Positions 36,640-47,480 of a DNA stretch of 64,000 nt are shown piece after piece; within the stretch, counting starts at the first letter, position 1; every line of letters begins with the position of its first letter. The notes below the pieces were generated by a model. It saw only the letters and a program-made list of their open reading frames with translations. It was not told where the DNA came from and ran no database searches. The DNA is from Salvator merianae (lineage: Eukaryota > Chordata > Lepidosauria > Squamata > Teiidae). The position numbers were made by a program, and so were the translations under genes. The stretch spans positions 32,418,468 through 32,482,467 of the forward strand of contig QVOM02000073.1 of assembly GCA_003586115.2 (NCBI GenBank), written 5' to 3'.

Positions 36640-36760
36640 CTGTTATTGTTTTAGTGTGTCCATTTTATATTGGTATTTAATGTTGTAACCCACCCTGAGA
36701 CCTTCGGGTATACGGCAGGATAAAAATGCAATAAGTAAATAAACAAATAATAAATATAAA
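36640..36760 (+). mobile_element. L2-like LINE 3' tail, second copy
   Basis: It shows 'ttaatgttgtaacccaccct', then 'gagaccttcgggtatacggc', 'aggataaaaatgcaat' and AAAT/AAAC units. The order is the same as in the copy about 300 bp upstream, so two tails lie in the same orientation. Confidence 0.5.
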
Positions 36761-39305
36761 AGGACTCCCTCAAGCTTGACTCGTCAGCCTGACCAGCTAG
36801 TGCTAAGCAGCCTGCCTTATCCCAGTGAGCTTGCGAGCCAGTAGTTGGGGTGATACATATCAACGAAGGATCCATCAGAACAAGCAATCAGTGTCAAGAG
36901 AACACTTGCAGAACCATGGACAGATCAATTACTGCATTTTTTTTGCCACATAAGACTCCCTAGTTTTCTAAATGCATTTCTCTTAATACTACCCTGTGTC
37001 CTATTTTTTAAATTATTTATTTTTAAAAAATAGTTCTTGCCAACTCATTTCATATGGTGAAAAATACGGTAGGATAAGAAAGAGGGACTCCTAGCTCCCT
37101 CACCTGACTACTTCTTAAAGGGACAATCTTCAGGGATCCTTAAAGGGCTAGCATTCAGAACTGAAGGCTAACAATTTGGCTCCCACCACCACTATGTTAT
37201 TATTTTCATTGGGACGCCCAATTAGTGTTTCCATGTACTAATGAAAGGCTGTTTTCTAGTTGCCTTTAAAGACTGTTGGTTCGGAAGTGTAGTCATTCAG
37301 TATCAAAATCTGACTAAAGTTCAGGGCTATAATACATGTTCTCGTCTTGTCTCATTTCCTGTCTGTCCACCAATCTGTCTTAACTTCTGACTCACTGGAA
37401 CTCAACCAAACTATTTGGACTACGTCTTTTGTCTTTGAGACTACCGAACCCTGCAAAAAGGCTGTATTATGTATATTATATATAAAGTGGAATCTGTTGG
37501 ACAGTTATACATGGCATTATGACACTGTTCAAAAATTAAGCAGAATCCTGCCAGCTGAGCCTGAACAAAGCCCACTGCACAACGTATAGAAGCAAGTGCT
37601 AATTAACTCACAAAATGCCTTCAGTCTATCAGATGTCTAAAGGAATCAAGTGTCCAAAGGAATTTTTGTCTCATGCTGTCATCCTGAAAAAAAATAATTA
37701 CTTGCTCTGGATTCTGGCCTCTCTCAAAAATCAATCAAAGAAAGTTGGACACAGAACTCCAAGCAGCACCAATAGGGGACTCTGATGGCTTCTTGCCTGT
37801 TATAACAAGAATAAATATTGAAGCTGAATCACATTCCAAACATGAAATAATATTTTTATTTTGCCTGATAACACTACATCCTAAAGCTTGACAAATTATA
37901 TTACACAGACTGGGAATATATTTTTTGTGTGTTTCTATACAGCTATATCTGGAGAAACAGTAATATATTAGGCGCCATAAATTAATCTATCCATTAAATA
38001 AGGCTATCCTATCAGTTATTTAATTTTTAAACTATAAGCAACTTCCTACTTATCATTTAATTTATCTTCCTCTCTGCCAGTCCAGGTCATCTGCAGTAAC
38101 CTTAGTTGGCACTAGTTGCCAACATGGAGAAATGTCTGGAATTCTAACGTCATGCAAAGTCTAAATGACACATTTATCACTGTGCTTATTTATTTCCCAA
38201 AATCCAAACATATTTTTCACAGTTTTATGGTACTTCAACCTTTAACACTTTGTAAGGCCTGGATTCTGGTAAGTCCTTTTAAACTTGAGTGCACAAAGGG
38301 AAGACTTTGAAGATCCACTTGTTCCTAAAACACAGTGCAGCAGTATAAACTTACATATGAACTGCAGTTGTCCCTCCTAAAGTCTTCCTCTTTTGGACAG
38401 TCATAAACTAAAGCTCACAAATTACAAATTTATTACTACAATTGGTATTAATATTTCATCTGTATGAAAGGCATAATTAGTATCTCATATCACCACACAT
38501 TTGTCCTTGATCAAAGAATGCCAGATTTATCCAAGTTTTTTAAACAACAAACTTCTCTGTATTGTTCATTTTTGCACTCAATTCTCTATGATAGTCAATG
38601 CTTTTAAAGACTTAGTAGTTCAACTATACCAATTTAAACCTCTCCAAATTCTTCACTATCCAAAACTGAATGAATAAAATTACATAAATTTACACTAAGA
38701 TTTGTAATAATGCATAAGTCAGGAAACCACTACAAATAATTGCATAAACAACAAAATACACTTCCACAGTTTAGATCTTTCATGCTATTTAGTTTTAAAT
38801 GTGAAAGACATTTATCACTATTAAAAATACCAAACTTGTCTTTATCTGTATATATGCCAGCATGTCTCTGTCTGGATTTTACACTGACTTCAGGATAAAA
38901 GACTGTTTAATATAATGCAGTTTAGGCAGGAACTGATACTTTATCCTTAACTCACATGGTGACAGTTTAAAAATACAATCTTAATATTTTTTCTTAATCT
39001 GCTCCATGCTGAGAAAAATCTACTCAGTACACCAAATTAGGCCATGATCACATGGGTACCAGAACAGGTAAGCATTCTGCTCCTAAAATATCAGGCCCTT
39101 CCTGGGACCTGTCACATGCCCAGTGTGGCTAAGGCTCCAGAACATATCACACATGTTACAACTGTATGACATGATCTATGGCCACAAAGATGGCTGTATG
39201 TCATGACAAGCAGCCAGCCATTTTAGCAGGTTATTACAAGATGTCTGGTATGACACAGCAGGGAGGAAGTGTTGCCAAGGCACCCCACACATGCAGGATC
39301 CCAGG
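36761..39305. other. Unassigned sequence
   Basis: No exon or intact element recognised in 2.5 kb. Confidence 0.4.
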
Positions 39306-39614
39306 CCATGATCTGGGGACTTTATTACAGTGAAATGAACATGCACACCTGACCTGAGCGTCATACATGTGTGTATAACTCTCACCCATGCCTCCATCAC
39401 AGAGATATGTGGAAGGCATGGGAGCGAAAAGTACGGGATTCTGCACTCTCACACCACCTGGGCAGAGCAGATGTCATCATCCAAACAAGTGCCAAACTGC
39501 TAACTAAAATGGCCTGCTACTTCATATGATATATGGCTGCCTTTTTATCTAAGGTCATGATAAGCAGCCGAAGATGGTGTGTGGTGTGATCTGGAGACAC
39601 AATCATATCAGGTA

Positions 39615-39755
39615 CACTAGTGGCCAAAACTGTGGAAACCTTTTGGAAAAAGTGTATTTTTCAGATTTGAAGGCTCATAACACCACTTTTTTTTAGCGTA
39701 ACCCCATAAAATGATATATCAATGGAAAGATAATTTAATCAAGAATGTAATGCAA
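39615..39755 (+). repeat. Tc1 left terminal inverted repeat
   Basis: It pairs with 41,036-41,176. The shared order is CACTAGTGGCCA, 'ccttttggaaaaagtgta', 'ataacaccactttt', 'aaaatgatat', 'caatggaaagataattta' and 'aagaatgtaatgcaa'. Mismatches are scattered, and a T run is longer on the left. Confidence 0.9.
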
Positions 39756-39989
39756 TAACTTTTATGAAGGATTTTTTAATAGAACAGCAATTATAAAGAA
39801 GAAAAGTGAAACACATAGAAAAAAGGGATTTACAAAAATTCTCACTATGGCAGTTAATACTTAGTTGGGTAACCTTTAGCCTTAATTACAGCCTAACAAC
39901 GCCTTACCATGGAGTGAACCAAGTTTTTTTTAGTTCTGCAGCTGTTATAATGTGAAACCATGATTATAACATGATTGAATTATTGTTTC

Positions 39990-40960
39990 TATTAATTTGG
40001 TTTTATTGTAGGGTTTCTTCTGACTAACAAGTTTCTTTAGTCAGCTCCATAGATTTTCTGTTGGGTTAAGGTCTGGGCTATTCCCAGGACATTCCAGCAG
40101 TGGAATATGATTATCTTGAAACCACTTTTTGCACACAGCAGCAACATGACATGGAGTTGAATCCTGTTGAAATATAAATGCTTCATGATCTGGGAAAAGA
40201 TCACATGCGGAAGGCTTAAGTTTGGGCTCAAGTATTTCATTTATGTATTTTGGGGCATTTATATTCCCATTAATCATGTAAATTCTATCCACACCATTTG
40301 ATGTCATACAACCCCAGATCATGGTAGGTGTAATGCAATCAGGATGCAAATCTTCTCCGATTCTTCTCCTTACGTATTTTATGCCATCACTACCAAACAG
40401 GGAGATTCTGTTCTCGTCACTCCAAATAACACTGTTCCACTGTCCAGTAAACATGGGTTTTAGTCCAGTTTAATCTCTTCAACCTTTGCGAGATAAAAAT
40501 GGCTTTTTTCGTGGAATTCTACCATTCAAACCAAATTCCTGCAATTTGCGTCGAACAGTCCTTGCAGTCAACTTCACATTGCATTGCGCCATGTAATCTG
40601 GTATACAGCCAGATGGTTTTCTTCTGTCACCTAGGCACAGTCTCTTCACTTTTCTATCATTACCTGCTGTTGTGCACCTTTTCCTGCCTTTACCAGTCTG
40701 GTTTTGTAGTAACTAAGTCTCCTTATACCTATTCAAAAATTTAGAAATGCCACCAATTTAGAAATTTCCACTAATATTTCTTCTAATTTCTTCATAACTG
40801 TTGCCTTGCTCACTCAATAGTACTATTTTACATCGCTTTCTGGGTGACCAGTCAACTCTGTTCCATTTCTTTAATTTTATTACATTTTATTACAAGATGA
40901 TGCCTGATTGGCTCTCTAAACAATCATGCTCATTGGCTACATGGAAATGAAGGAAAGCTA
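39990..40960 (-). pseudogene. Tc1-type transposase, DD34E, disrupted
   Basis: The enzyme family cuts and rejoins DNA at the element ends. On the minus strand the upstream part (about 40,870-40,455) encodes the DNA-binding region, with words such as 'LLSEQGNSYEEIRR' and 'GRKRCTTAGNDRKVKRLCLG', and is interrupted by stops. The catalytic part is open over 137 codons (40,041-40,454): Asp at residue 13 in VIWSDENR, Asp at 98 in FQQDSTPCH and Glu at 133 in NSPDLNPTENLW. There are 34 residues between the second Asp and the Glu, the Tc1 signature. A stop directly follows ENLWS, and a degraded C-terminus continues to about 39,880. All three catalytic residues survive, but the gene is not translatable as one protein. 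Confidence 0.9.
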
Positions 40961-41035
40961 CAAGCAGGTTGTGCTTCTTTTCCTGGTCATTTGGCTATAA
41001 CTTTTGATAGAATACAGATAATTGAACAAAGTTTC

Positions 41036-41176
41036 TTGCATTACATTCTTGATTAAATTATCTTTCCATTGAGATATCATTTTATGCGGTTACTCCACAA
41101 AAAAGTGGTGTTATGAGCCATCAAACCTCAAAGATACACTTTTTCCAAAAGGTTTCCACAATTCTGGCCACTAGTG
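41036..41176 (-). repeat. Tc1 right terminal inverted repeat
   Basis: It is the partner of 39,615-39,755 and ends in ...CTGGCCACTAGTG before TA. It is the transposase 5' side, since the gene reads from here toward lower coordinates. Confidence 0.9.
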
Positions 41177-41178
41177 TA

Positions 41179-42228
41179 TGTCACTTTAGGAGCACAACAC
41201 TAATCCTTTCTAGTGGCCTTGTAATCATGACCCCATGGAACATGGACGACAGGCATATGCATGCATGTGACCCTTAGGTCGTACATGCATATTCCTTTCA
41301 CTGTAATAAAGCCATCTGATCACAGTCGAAATCGGAAACCACGCTTTATAGATTAGACTAAATTTGGAAACTATGGTACATACATGTAACGGCACTGCTC
41401 ATGTAAACTATTCAAAACTATTTATTTGCTTATTATACTTTTAAGACATTTATATACAACTTCTCATTTTCAAAAATCCCAAATCGGTTTACAAAACACA
41501 CCATGTAGAAGTAGTTCTTGTACTCATTTCTATTCAAAATACTCAAAATAGTTATCAAGGCCGATATGCAAAGGATATAAAATATAAAGCTGACAAATAA
41601 TGGACCAATTTGAATATTGCTTGTGTGTCACACAGTTAATAGAAACAGAAACAACAATAACTGGTGGAGTTTTCAATCAGTCTGCACAGTATACATATTA
41701 GCAACATGTCATTTTATGATTCATAGGGCAAAGCTCATGGACAAATTCTGCATATCTACTCTGGGGGCACATCAGCAACCAAAGCTACTCATCAGTTTAA
41801 GCAAACGTGATAGTATTCAGTGCCTTGACCCTATTTTAGACATGTCCCCTGTTTTTCCCAATCTATTACTTTGTACTAATGCAGGTGGAGCCTTCACAAC
41901 TCCTACCGTGAAGAACCTGGAAAAAATGTGCAATGCAGTTTGTGATAGAGTATGTTAAAAAATAAAAAAAATGTAAGATGTGTCACTGGCAGCTTGTCAG
42001 ACCTTGGGTATATCCAAGTAGCAGTGCTATTGCTTATTTCAAACATTCATATACTGCTTCTGATAGAAAATCTTAAAGCTGTTTACTGAAGAGAGATTAA
42101 AAACAATGGGAAAATAATCACTTGAAAACACTTTACTTTTATATCCAGTTTCATTAAAATTATCTGATTCCGGCAATAGCTTGAAATGTTTGCTACAAGG
42201 CTCTACCAGGATTTTATTACAGAAGCCA
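41179..42228. other. Unassigned sequence
   Basis: After the inverted arm there is a weak 'tttatatacaacttctcatttt...cggtttacaaaac' phrase (about 41,447-41,500) like the reptile LINE-derived repeat seen at 880. A 113-codon plus-strand frame at 41,617-41,958 has no recognisable domain. Confidence 0.35.
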
Positions 42229-42550
42229 TAAGAACATAAGAGAAGCCTTCCTGGATCAGGTCACGGCCCATCTAGTCCAGCATTCTATTTTGCGCAGTGG
42301 TCCACCAATTGCTTCTGGGCATTCTCAAGCAGAATACAAAGGCAAAACCTTCACCTGCTCTTGACTCCCCGCAAATTGTTTTACAGACATCCTGCCTGTC
42401 TTTCCAACCTGGAGGCAGTACCTAGGCATCCATTCTAGTAGCCACTAATACACCTGACCTCCATGAATCTGTCCAATCCTTTCTTAAAGCCATCCAGGCT
42501 GATGGCCATCACCACCTCTTCCGGTAATAAATTCCATAAAGTCAAGTCTC
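42229..42550 (-). mobile_element. CR1/L3-like LINE 3' fragment (antisense)
   Basis: It starts 'agaacataagagaagccttc' and continues 'cccatctagtccagcattct', 'tctagtagccactaatacac' and 'ctccatgaatctgtcc'. The reverse complement at the far end encodes a 'NLLPEEVVMAISLDGFKKGL' type word. That is the CR1/L3 ORF2 C-terminal pattern 'WN.LP.EVV...SL..FK..LD', also present in the CR1 at 51.3-52.8 kb. It is the best-preserved member of this group in the window. Confidence 0.68.
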
Positions 42551-42836
42551 AGTTCCATGAACTGAGGGATAGGGATAGATTGAACCCGAGAAATGACACC
42601 CAGAACCTTTAAAGATTACTGGCATCCATTATGCCGAAAAAATCAATCCTGTATTTGACAGAATCCATGACTGGGAGCAATTATGTACAAATACAGGAAG
42701 CACTGGGCTGATCACACCTGTGTGCTCCCATGCATTAAAGAAGTAGCACAGGAAGGCTTGGTTGTCCAAATGAGCAGATCTTGTGTTTCCTTCAACCCTA
42801 GGTCATTTCCGCACTCCCTCTCGTCCCTGTCCTGTG
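42551..42836. other. Unassigned sequence
   Basis: Nothing recognised except a 'ggtcatttccgcactccctc' phrase at about 42,801 that resembles the GGCCTTTCTGCAC MITE end and may be the left boundary of the hairpin element that follows. Confidence 0.35.
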
Positions 42837-43123
42837 CCGGTATATGATAGACCCATTTTGATGGTATAATAGGAAGCACTGCTGGAAGTGGTTACCCCAC
42901 TGAAAAGGGCCTGGCTGGAAACTCCAAAGACTGCAAATGACTCTGATGGCTGGGCTCTGGCTCTGATGGCTGGGCACAGCCTTCAGATTGGCAGCCAGGA
43001 CAGCCTTATCTTGCTCCAGCGGCTATTATAAATTAGAGTTTCCAGCCAGGCCCTTTTCAGTGGGGTAACCACTTCCAGCAGTGCTTCCTATTATACCGTC
43101 AAAATGGGCCTATCATATACCGG
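42837..43123. repeat. Large near-perfect inverted repeat (88-bp arms)
   Basis: The left arm (42,837-42,924) starts CCGGTATATGATAGACCC. The right arm (43,036-43,123) is its reverse complement with only about two mismatches. The 111-bp loop contains a duplicated 'tctgatggctgggc' phrase. No coding content. Such a structure fits a foldback or MITE insertion. The high arm identity suggests recent formation or repair between arms. Confidence 0.85.
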
Positions 43124-45116
43124 AATAGCAAGCAGTGTGCCTTCCACATACAGGCTGCTGTTTCAGACTAAGCTCATTAGTCCACTGATGGACATCATCA
43201 TCAAGGTCTACCAGAAGAGTGAGACAGAATACTATTCTATTTTCAGTGTCTTATCCCACTCTTTTGCTCCATGAAAGCAGACAGAGAGTTCAGGTGAGGG
43301 AGCTCTCCTGCTCCACACTAATGTACAGAAAAAAGAGGTGCACAATCTTCCATGGGCCACTAAACAAACTTGTTGAGGAATAAATTCCACTACACTCAGT
43401 GAGATATGCACAGGTCCTTCACCTAATCCTCCTCATTTCCAGTGGTCACCCTTTATACATTCCCTACTTGTAACATCTCTGTCCTGTTTCTACATATGAA
43501 ATTATGTTAATGCCAGACACTTCCCTGAATCCCTCACAGTGAAATATGATCCTTTTAGCTATCAGCAACACTTTTCAAGAGGGAGCATTTTTTAACCCTA
43601 TAGTTAATAACAGGAAAATAGACAGACAGTCCCTGAGTTTCAGCAGGAAGCAGAATATTCCCTTCCTTTTAAAATAAAACAACACACCATGTACTGCCCA
43701 TTTCATGTAGTCTGAACAGAAGATATTCATTGTAACAAGTTTCATGTCTCATTACACTTGAAGCCGTTCACCTGAAACTAGACGGAATTAGTCACTTTGG
43801 GCACCACAGGGGCTCATTCCTGCAATTTTCAGAATGTAAGCATGAGGAAAATCCTCTAAGTAGCTGCTTCTGACAGGCAACACAGGATTGCTCCACAGCT
43901 TAAAAGAACTAAACAAATATCAACATGTTTCACAATGCAGTCACACTGTCTAATGGCAGTTGTGATTTATTTCCCTCAATATTCTCAGAGGCTGTACCCA
44001 GATAATTAGTTTTAGCATAATTATTGTGAAATTATTCTTGAATTGACAGATGTGCTTATCTGTGTCATGCAAGTATTCTGAAATTTTGAGACAATGTAGC
44101 ATAATAAAATGTATTGCGGGAGAAAGGACTTCCACAGTGCAAAGTTTCTTATTACGAAAGCACCCTCCCATTTGGATTTATTGGGTGAGAACTTTCAAGA
44201 ATACATGCACAAATACAGCCTGAACTTCAAGGTTCCAGAAACCCATAACTGCATCTTACTGGTTCTCCATTCAGCCAATACAGAAGTAGGTAGAGGGGGC
44301 AGATCACATGCACATGAGTTTCTCCACATCCTAGTGTAATTGCCATACCTTCTCATCTGACCACAGGCTACTTTTCTCTTGTGTGACTACCATATGTGAC
44401 TGCTGCGAAAGTCAGTAATTTTGAAATTACTTCATAAAGTGAAATATGTGTGTAATATGTGGAGGCACCTCAGGACTGGAAAAGGTGATACACTTAAACA
44501 TTTTAAATCAAATATTGTCTAACATTTAATGAATTGTGCTCAAGTTTAACTTCTATATTTGAAATGGTAGGGATTTGTAGTTGGAAAAAGGTGTTTTATG
44601 AAGTCCTTCTATAACCACCAGTAAATATGCACCAATCTACTGCCCTCATTTCTACACATGTCAATTTACTTCTTTTCTCTATTTTTGAACTCTAAAATAA
44701 TATACTGTAGTTTAACAGACACAAAAATTAGTAATAATTTGTTAATGACACTTGTTAATTAATTAGGTAGTCACTTCCATTACCAAGTAACAAAATAATG
44801 TACACATATATCCATTTATTATCACTGTATCATTGTGCAATCTTGAAGCAGTTAGCAGCAGTGCAGAAAAGTGCTGCCGCTGTCACAAAAATAAAATAAA
44901 ATTCATTTAACTATTTGGCTTATGGCACCACTGGTTCACTCAGTTCCTAAGTGCTATTGATAAGGCAGATTTCCAGCCTTGGTAGACAACCTCACTGCCA
45001 GAACCAGAAAGACAAAATTGCTTAATACATAGGCTTATATTTACATATGACATAGATAATAAGTTAAAACTATGGATCACACAGAGCATGTGACTAACAT
45101 AATCAGTAAGACAAAA
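43124..45116. other. Unassigned sequence
   Basis: No exon recognised. Short frames without domains. Confidence 0.4.
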
Positions 45117-45198
45117 GCTGCATCTACACAGGCTAAAATTAGAGTCTTCTAGACAACTGGTCTAGAAGTCTCTATTTTTAGCCCATGTGGATGCTTGA
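45117..45198. repeat. Short hairpin with about 35-bp arms
   Basis: The left arm contains 'ctgcatctacacaggctaaa' and the right arm, reverse complemented, 'agcatccacatgggctaaaa'. The centre has TCTAGAC...GTCTAGA. It may be one end of a longer repeat, because a related 'tccatgtggatgtatag' phrase occurs at about 45,332. Confidence 0.65.
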
Positions 45199-45848
45199 AA
45201 ATCCATGTAGGGCAAGGAAATGGTTCCATCCCCCTACCAGCTCCAAGCTACCCCGACCAAAACACCCTTACCTTAGTTTATTTTAAAGTACTCTGAGGAT
45301 TCTTTGGAGAGAGGGATTTGTCTCTTTCCTCCATGTGGATGTATAGAGGGTGAGGAGACGTCTCAGTGAAGGAGAATTCCACCCTGAATCACCAAGTGGA
45401 GGACAAAAAATGCTGACTTCATTTATAGCCTTCCAAAGGGAGTTTGGGCAGAATCCTCACTGCTGCTGTTTCACTTGCAGCAGCATTCTGCTTGACTCCA
45501 GGGGGCCTCAGACACATGACTCTACCTACAGTGTCCCCACAGCAGCTCAAGACCTAAGGATGAAGCCTAAGAAACCATAAAGCAAGCTGCAAAACAATCA
45601 TGAATGAAATGAAAATGGCTGCTTGATCATATCTGGAATGGAATGTGAAAAATAAAATAAAATACCTTCTACTACACTTTTACGAACTCTGAGACACCTT
45701 TCAGAAATAATCATGTGTTAAATACGCCATTCAAGTCAATAGTTAATTATGCTATTTACTGATCACTACTCATTTAAACTCATTCATCATGGTTCCATTC
45801 TCTATCACAATATGCTTCCTGTGATCGAAAAGAGGTTTGAGTAACTTT
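45199..45848. other. Unassigned sequence
   Basis: No gene recognised. A 76-codon frame at 45,350-45,580 shows no domain. Confidence 0.35.
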
Positions 45849-46376
45849 GGGCCTGTTTGCACTTATGGTCCAGGACGCTCGCTAGAACGCAGGATTTGCA
45901 TTTGCAAACAGCCCCAGCTGACCCAAAATCTACCAAAGCCCACCTATTGCTTACCTGAATCCAACCAGGTGTGGTCAACTAAATTGTAGTCTCCAATCCG
46001 ACCTGCATGATCAGATGAGGATCAGGGAAGGTGCATTCACACCATTTCCAGGTTCAAAATGCCAGCAGGGTGGGGCTGGTGGGGCCGCACAGGCGCAGTC
46101 CAACGCTTTGCACCTCGGTTCGAACCTTAGGATCCAGACCCTGGTGACCGTTTTGGACACAAGTTGAACACAGCTCCTCTGAGTTCGAACACAGCTCCTC
46201 TAGACTCAAACATGGCTACCAAACTAGTGCACTCCCATTCGCGCTGTGTCCAGCGCTGGTTGGCTTGCGGAGTGTTCCAGTGCTGACAGGTGTGAAGACC
46301 CCTCTCCGTACCCGAACCCAACAGGCCCAAACTGTGCTAGTTAGAACATTCTACTGTGGTAAGTGCGAACAGGCCC
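45849..46376. mobile_element. MITE-like element, GGGCCTGTTTGCAC inverted ends
   Basis: The left end is GGGCCTGTTTGCACTTAT and the reverse complement of the right end is GGGCCTGTTCGCACTTAC. The interior is GC-richer than the flanks and has a short tandem 'gaacacagctcctct' pair at about 46,168-46,202. The flanks (TTT and AAT) do not match, so the target duplication is lost or the boundary is off. No transposase. Confidence 0.6.
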
Positions 46377-46938
46377 AATGTCAGCAAACAAAACTGTACT
46401 TTTATAGTTGGTATTATTTTTCTTTTAAAAAGCTGATTTTATATAACACAGCTGCATTTCTGAAACAGGGATTTAAGCTTTCTCTTATCAGTAGAAAGTT
46501 CACAAGGATAAGCTTCTCTGAGTACATAAAAGATCCGGAAATGCTGATATGTTAAAAAGAGGCCTAGAGTAGTATCACTCGAGACTTGACTAGCTAGGCT
46601 AGTGGTATTATCTACATGTACCTATCAATACATGCAAGAGGATATATATTTCCCTTCTTTGTTTATTATTTCAGAACATTTTTTTTTAGTTTCTACATGT
46701 GAAAAGTACTATTTATCTACATATAATTATACTTTTTTGAATCATCACTTTTTTTCATTATTCTGAAGAACAGAATAAACAGGAAGCATGACAGACAGAA
46801 CTGGTGGCTGAAGGGCAAGCAGAAAGTTCAGAAGAAGGAGAAAAGATCAACATGTTCAGCAATGACAGCTTTAAAGCAGCTTCAATGTAGTTTTAAACAT
46901 TATAAAATGCTCTGAGCAAGACCTCAGTCAAGCTTTTA
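46377..46938. other. Unassigned sequence
   Basis: Nothing recognised. AT-rich with a T run near 46,680. Confidence 0.4.
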
Positions 46939-47480
46939 GGGGATACTCCACACTTATCATCAGTAGCAGTCTCCAGTGAGACCAGATCAGCTAGGGCAGC
47001 TGTTATGGGCAGCAGTTATGGGAAGTCCCCACACTGACCTCGAAGCTTGCATGAGATTCAGAGCTGGCTTCCAAAAGCTCTGATGGCTGAGAATGAAAGT
47101 TCCTGTCTCAGAGTCCCTGGGGGACTCATTCTGGCAGCACACTTCGTGGCATTGCCAAAATGGGTCCCCTTGATAAACTGGACCATGGAGGCATGTGCCT
47201 TCCACGCCGCTCCATGGTCTGATTTACCAGGCACTACTGGTATAACAGACTGGGGTGTCCATATTGGACTACCTATGCCGGTAGACCTTTTTAAATATTT
47301 CTACCGATATACTGGACTAGGTGGCCATTTTGGGCTGCTTAGTCCAGTTTACACTCCATCCAATGCAAACAGAACATACTAGCAGAGGGCAGGATCTCCC
47401 ATAAAATTCACAAGCGGGAGGAAAGGAGATCCCAGGACCCTTGCTATACCAGTTTTAACGGTTAGTGTGGAAAGACCCTC
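46939..47480. mobile_element. MITE-like element, related inverted ends
   Basis: The left end reads GGGGATACTCCACACTTATC and the reverse complement of the right end GAGGGTCTTTCCACACTAAC. The interior is GC-richer than its surroundings and holds internal palindromic pieces ('ccggtagacc...ctaccg', 'gtccagtttacactcc'). The layout resembles the elements at 45,849 and 57,502, so I place it in the same broad group with less certainty. Confidence 0.45.

Larger units (their letters stand above)
39615..41176 (-). mobile_element. Complete Tc1-like DNA transposon
   Basis: The element is 1,562 bp long, starts CACTAGTGGCCAAAACTGTG and ends with its reverse complement form (CACAATTCTGGCCACTAGTG). It is flanked on both sides by the dinucleotide TA (39,613-39,614 and 41,177-41,178), as Tc1/mariner insertion requires. 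Terminal inverted repeats run about 141 bp. A broken DD34E transposase lies between them on the minus strand. Length and layout are those of a full-length Tc1 element, and only coding damage makes it non-autonomous. A second copy starts at 63,758. Confidence 0.93.
39306..41322. repeat. Inverted repeat arms bracketing the Tc1 element
   Basis: The left arm (about 39,306-39,370) contains 'actttattacagtgaaatga', 'acatgcac' and 'gacctgag'. The reverse complement of the right arm (about 41,256-41,335) contains 'ctttattacagtgaaagga', 'atatgcatg' and 'gacctaag'. Similarity spans about 65 bp. Removing the 1,562-bp Tc1 element leaves a loop of about 390 bp, so Tc1 probably landed inside an older hairpin-type MITE. 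The outer right end (GACTGTGATCAGATGG as reverse complement) resembles the ends of the element at 21,634. Confidence 0.5.

Noticed and set aside
39041..39600. Extended palindrome covering the whole left flank of Tc1
   Set aside because: The matching words occur in a different order in the right flank, so only the 65-bp arms given above are supported.
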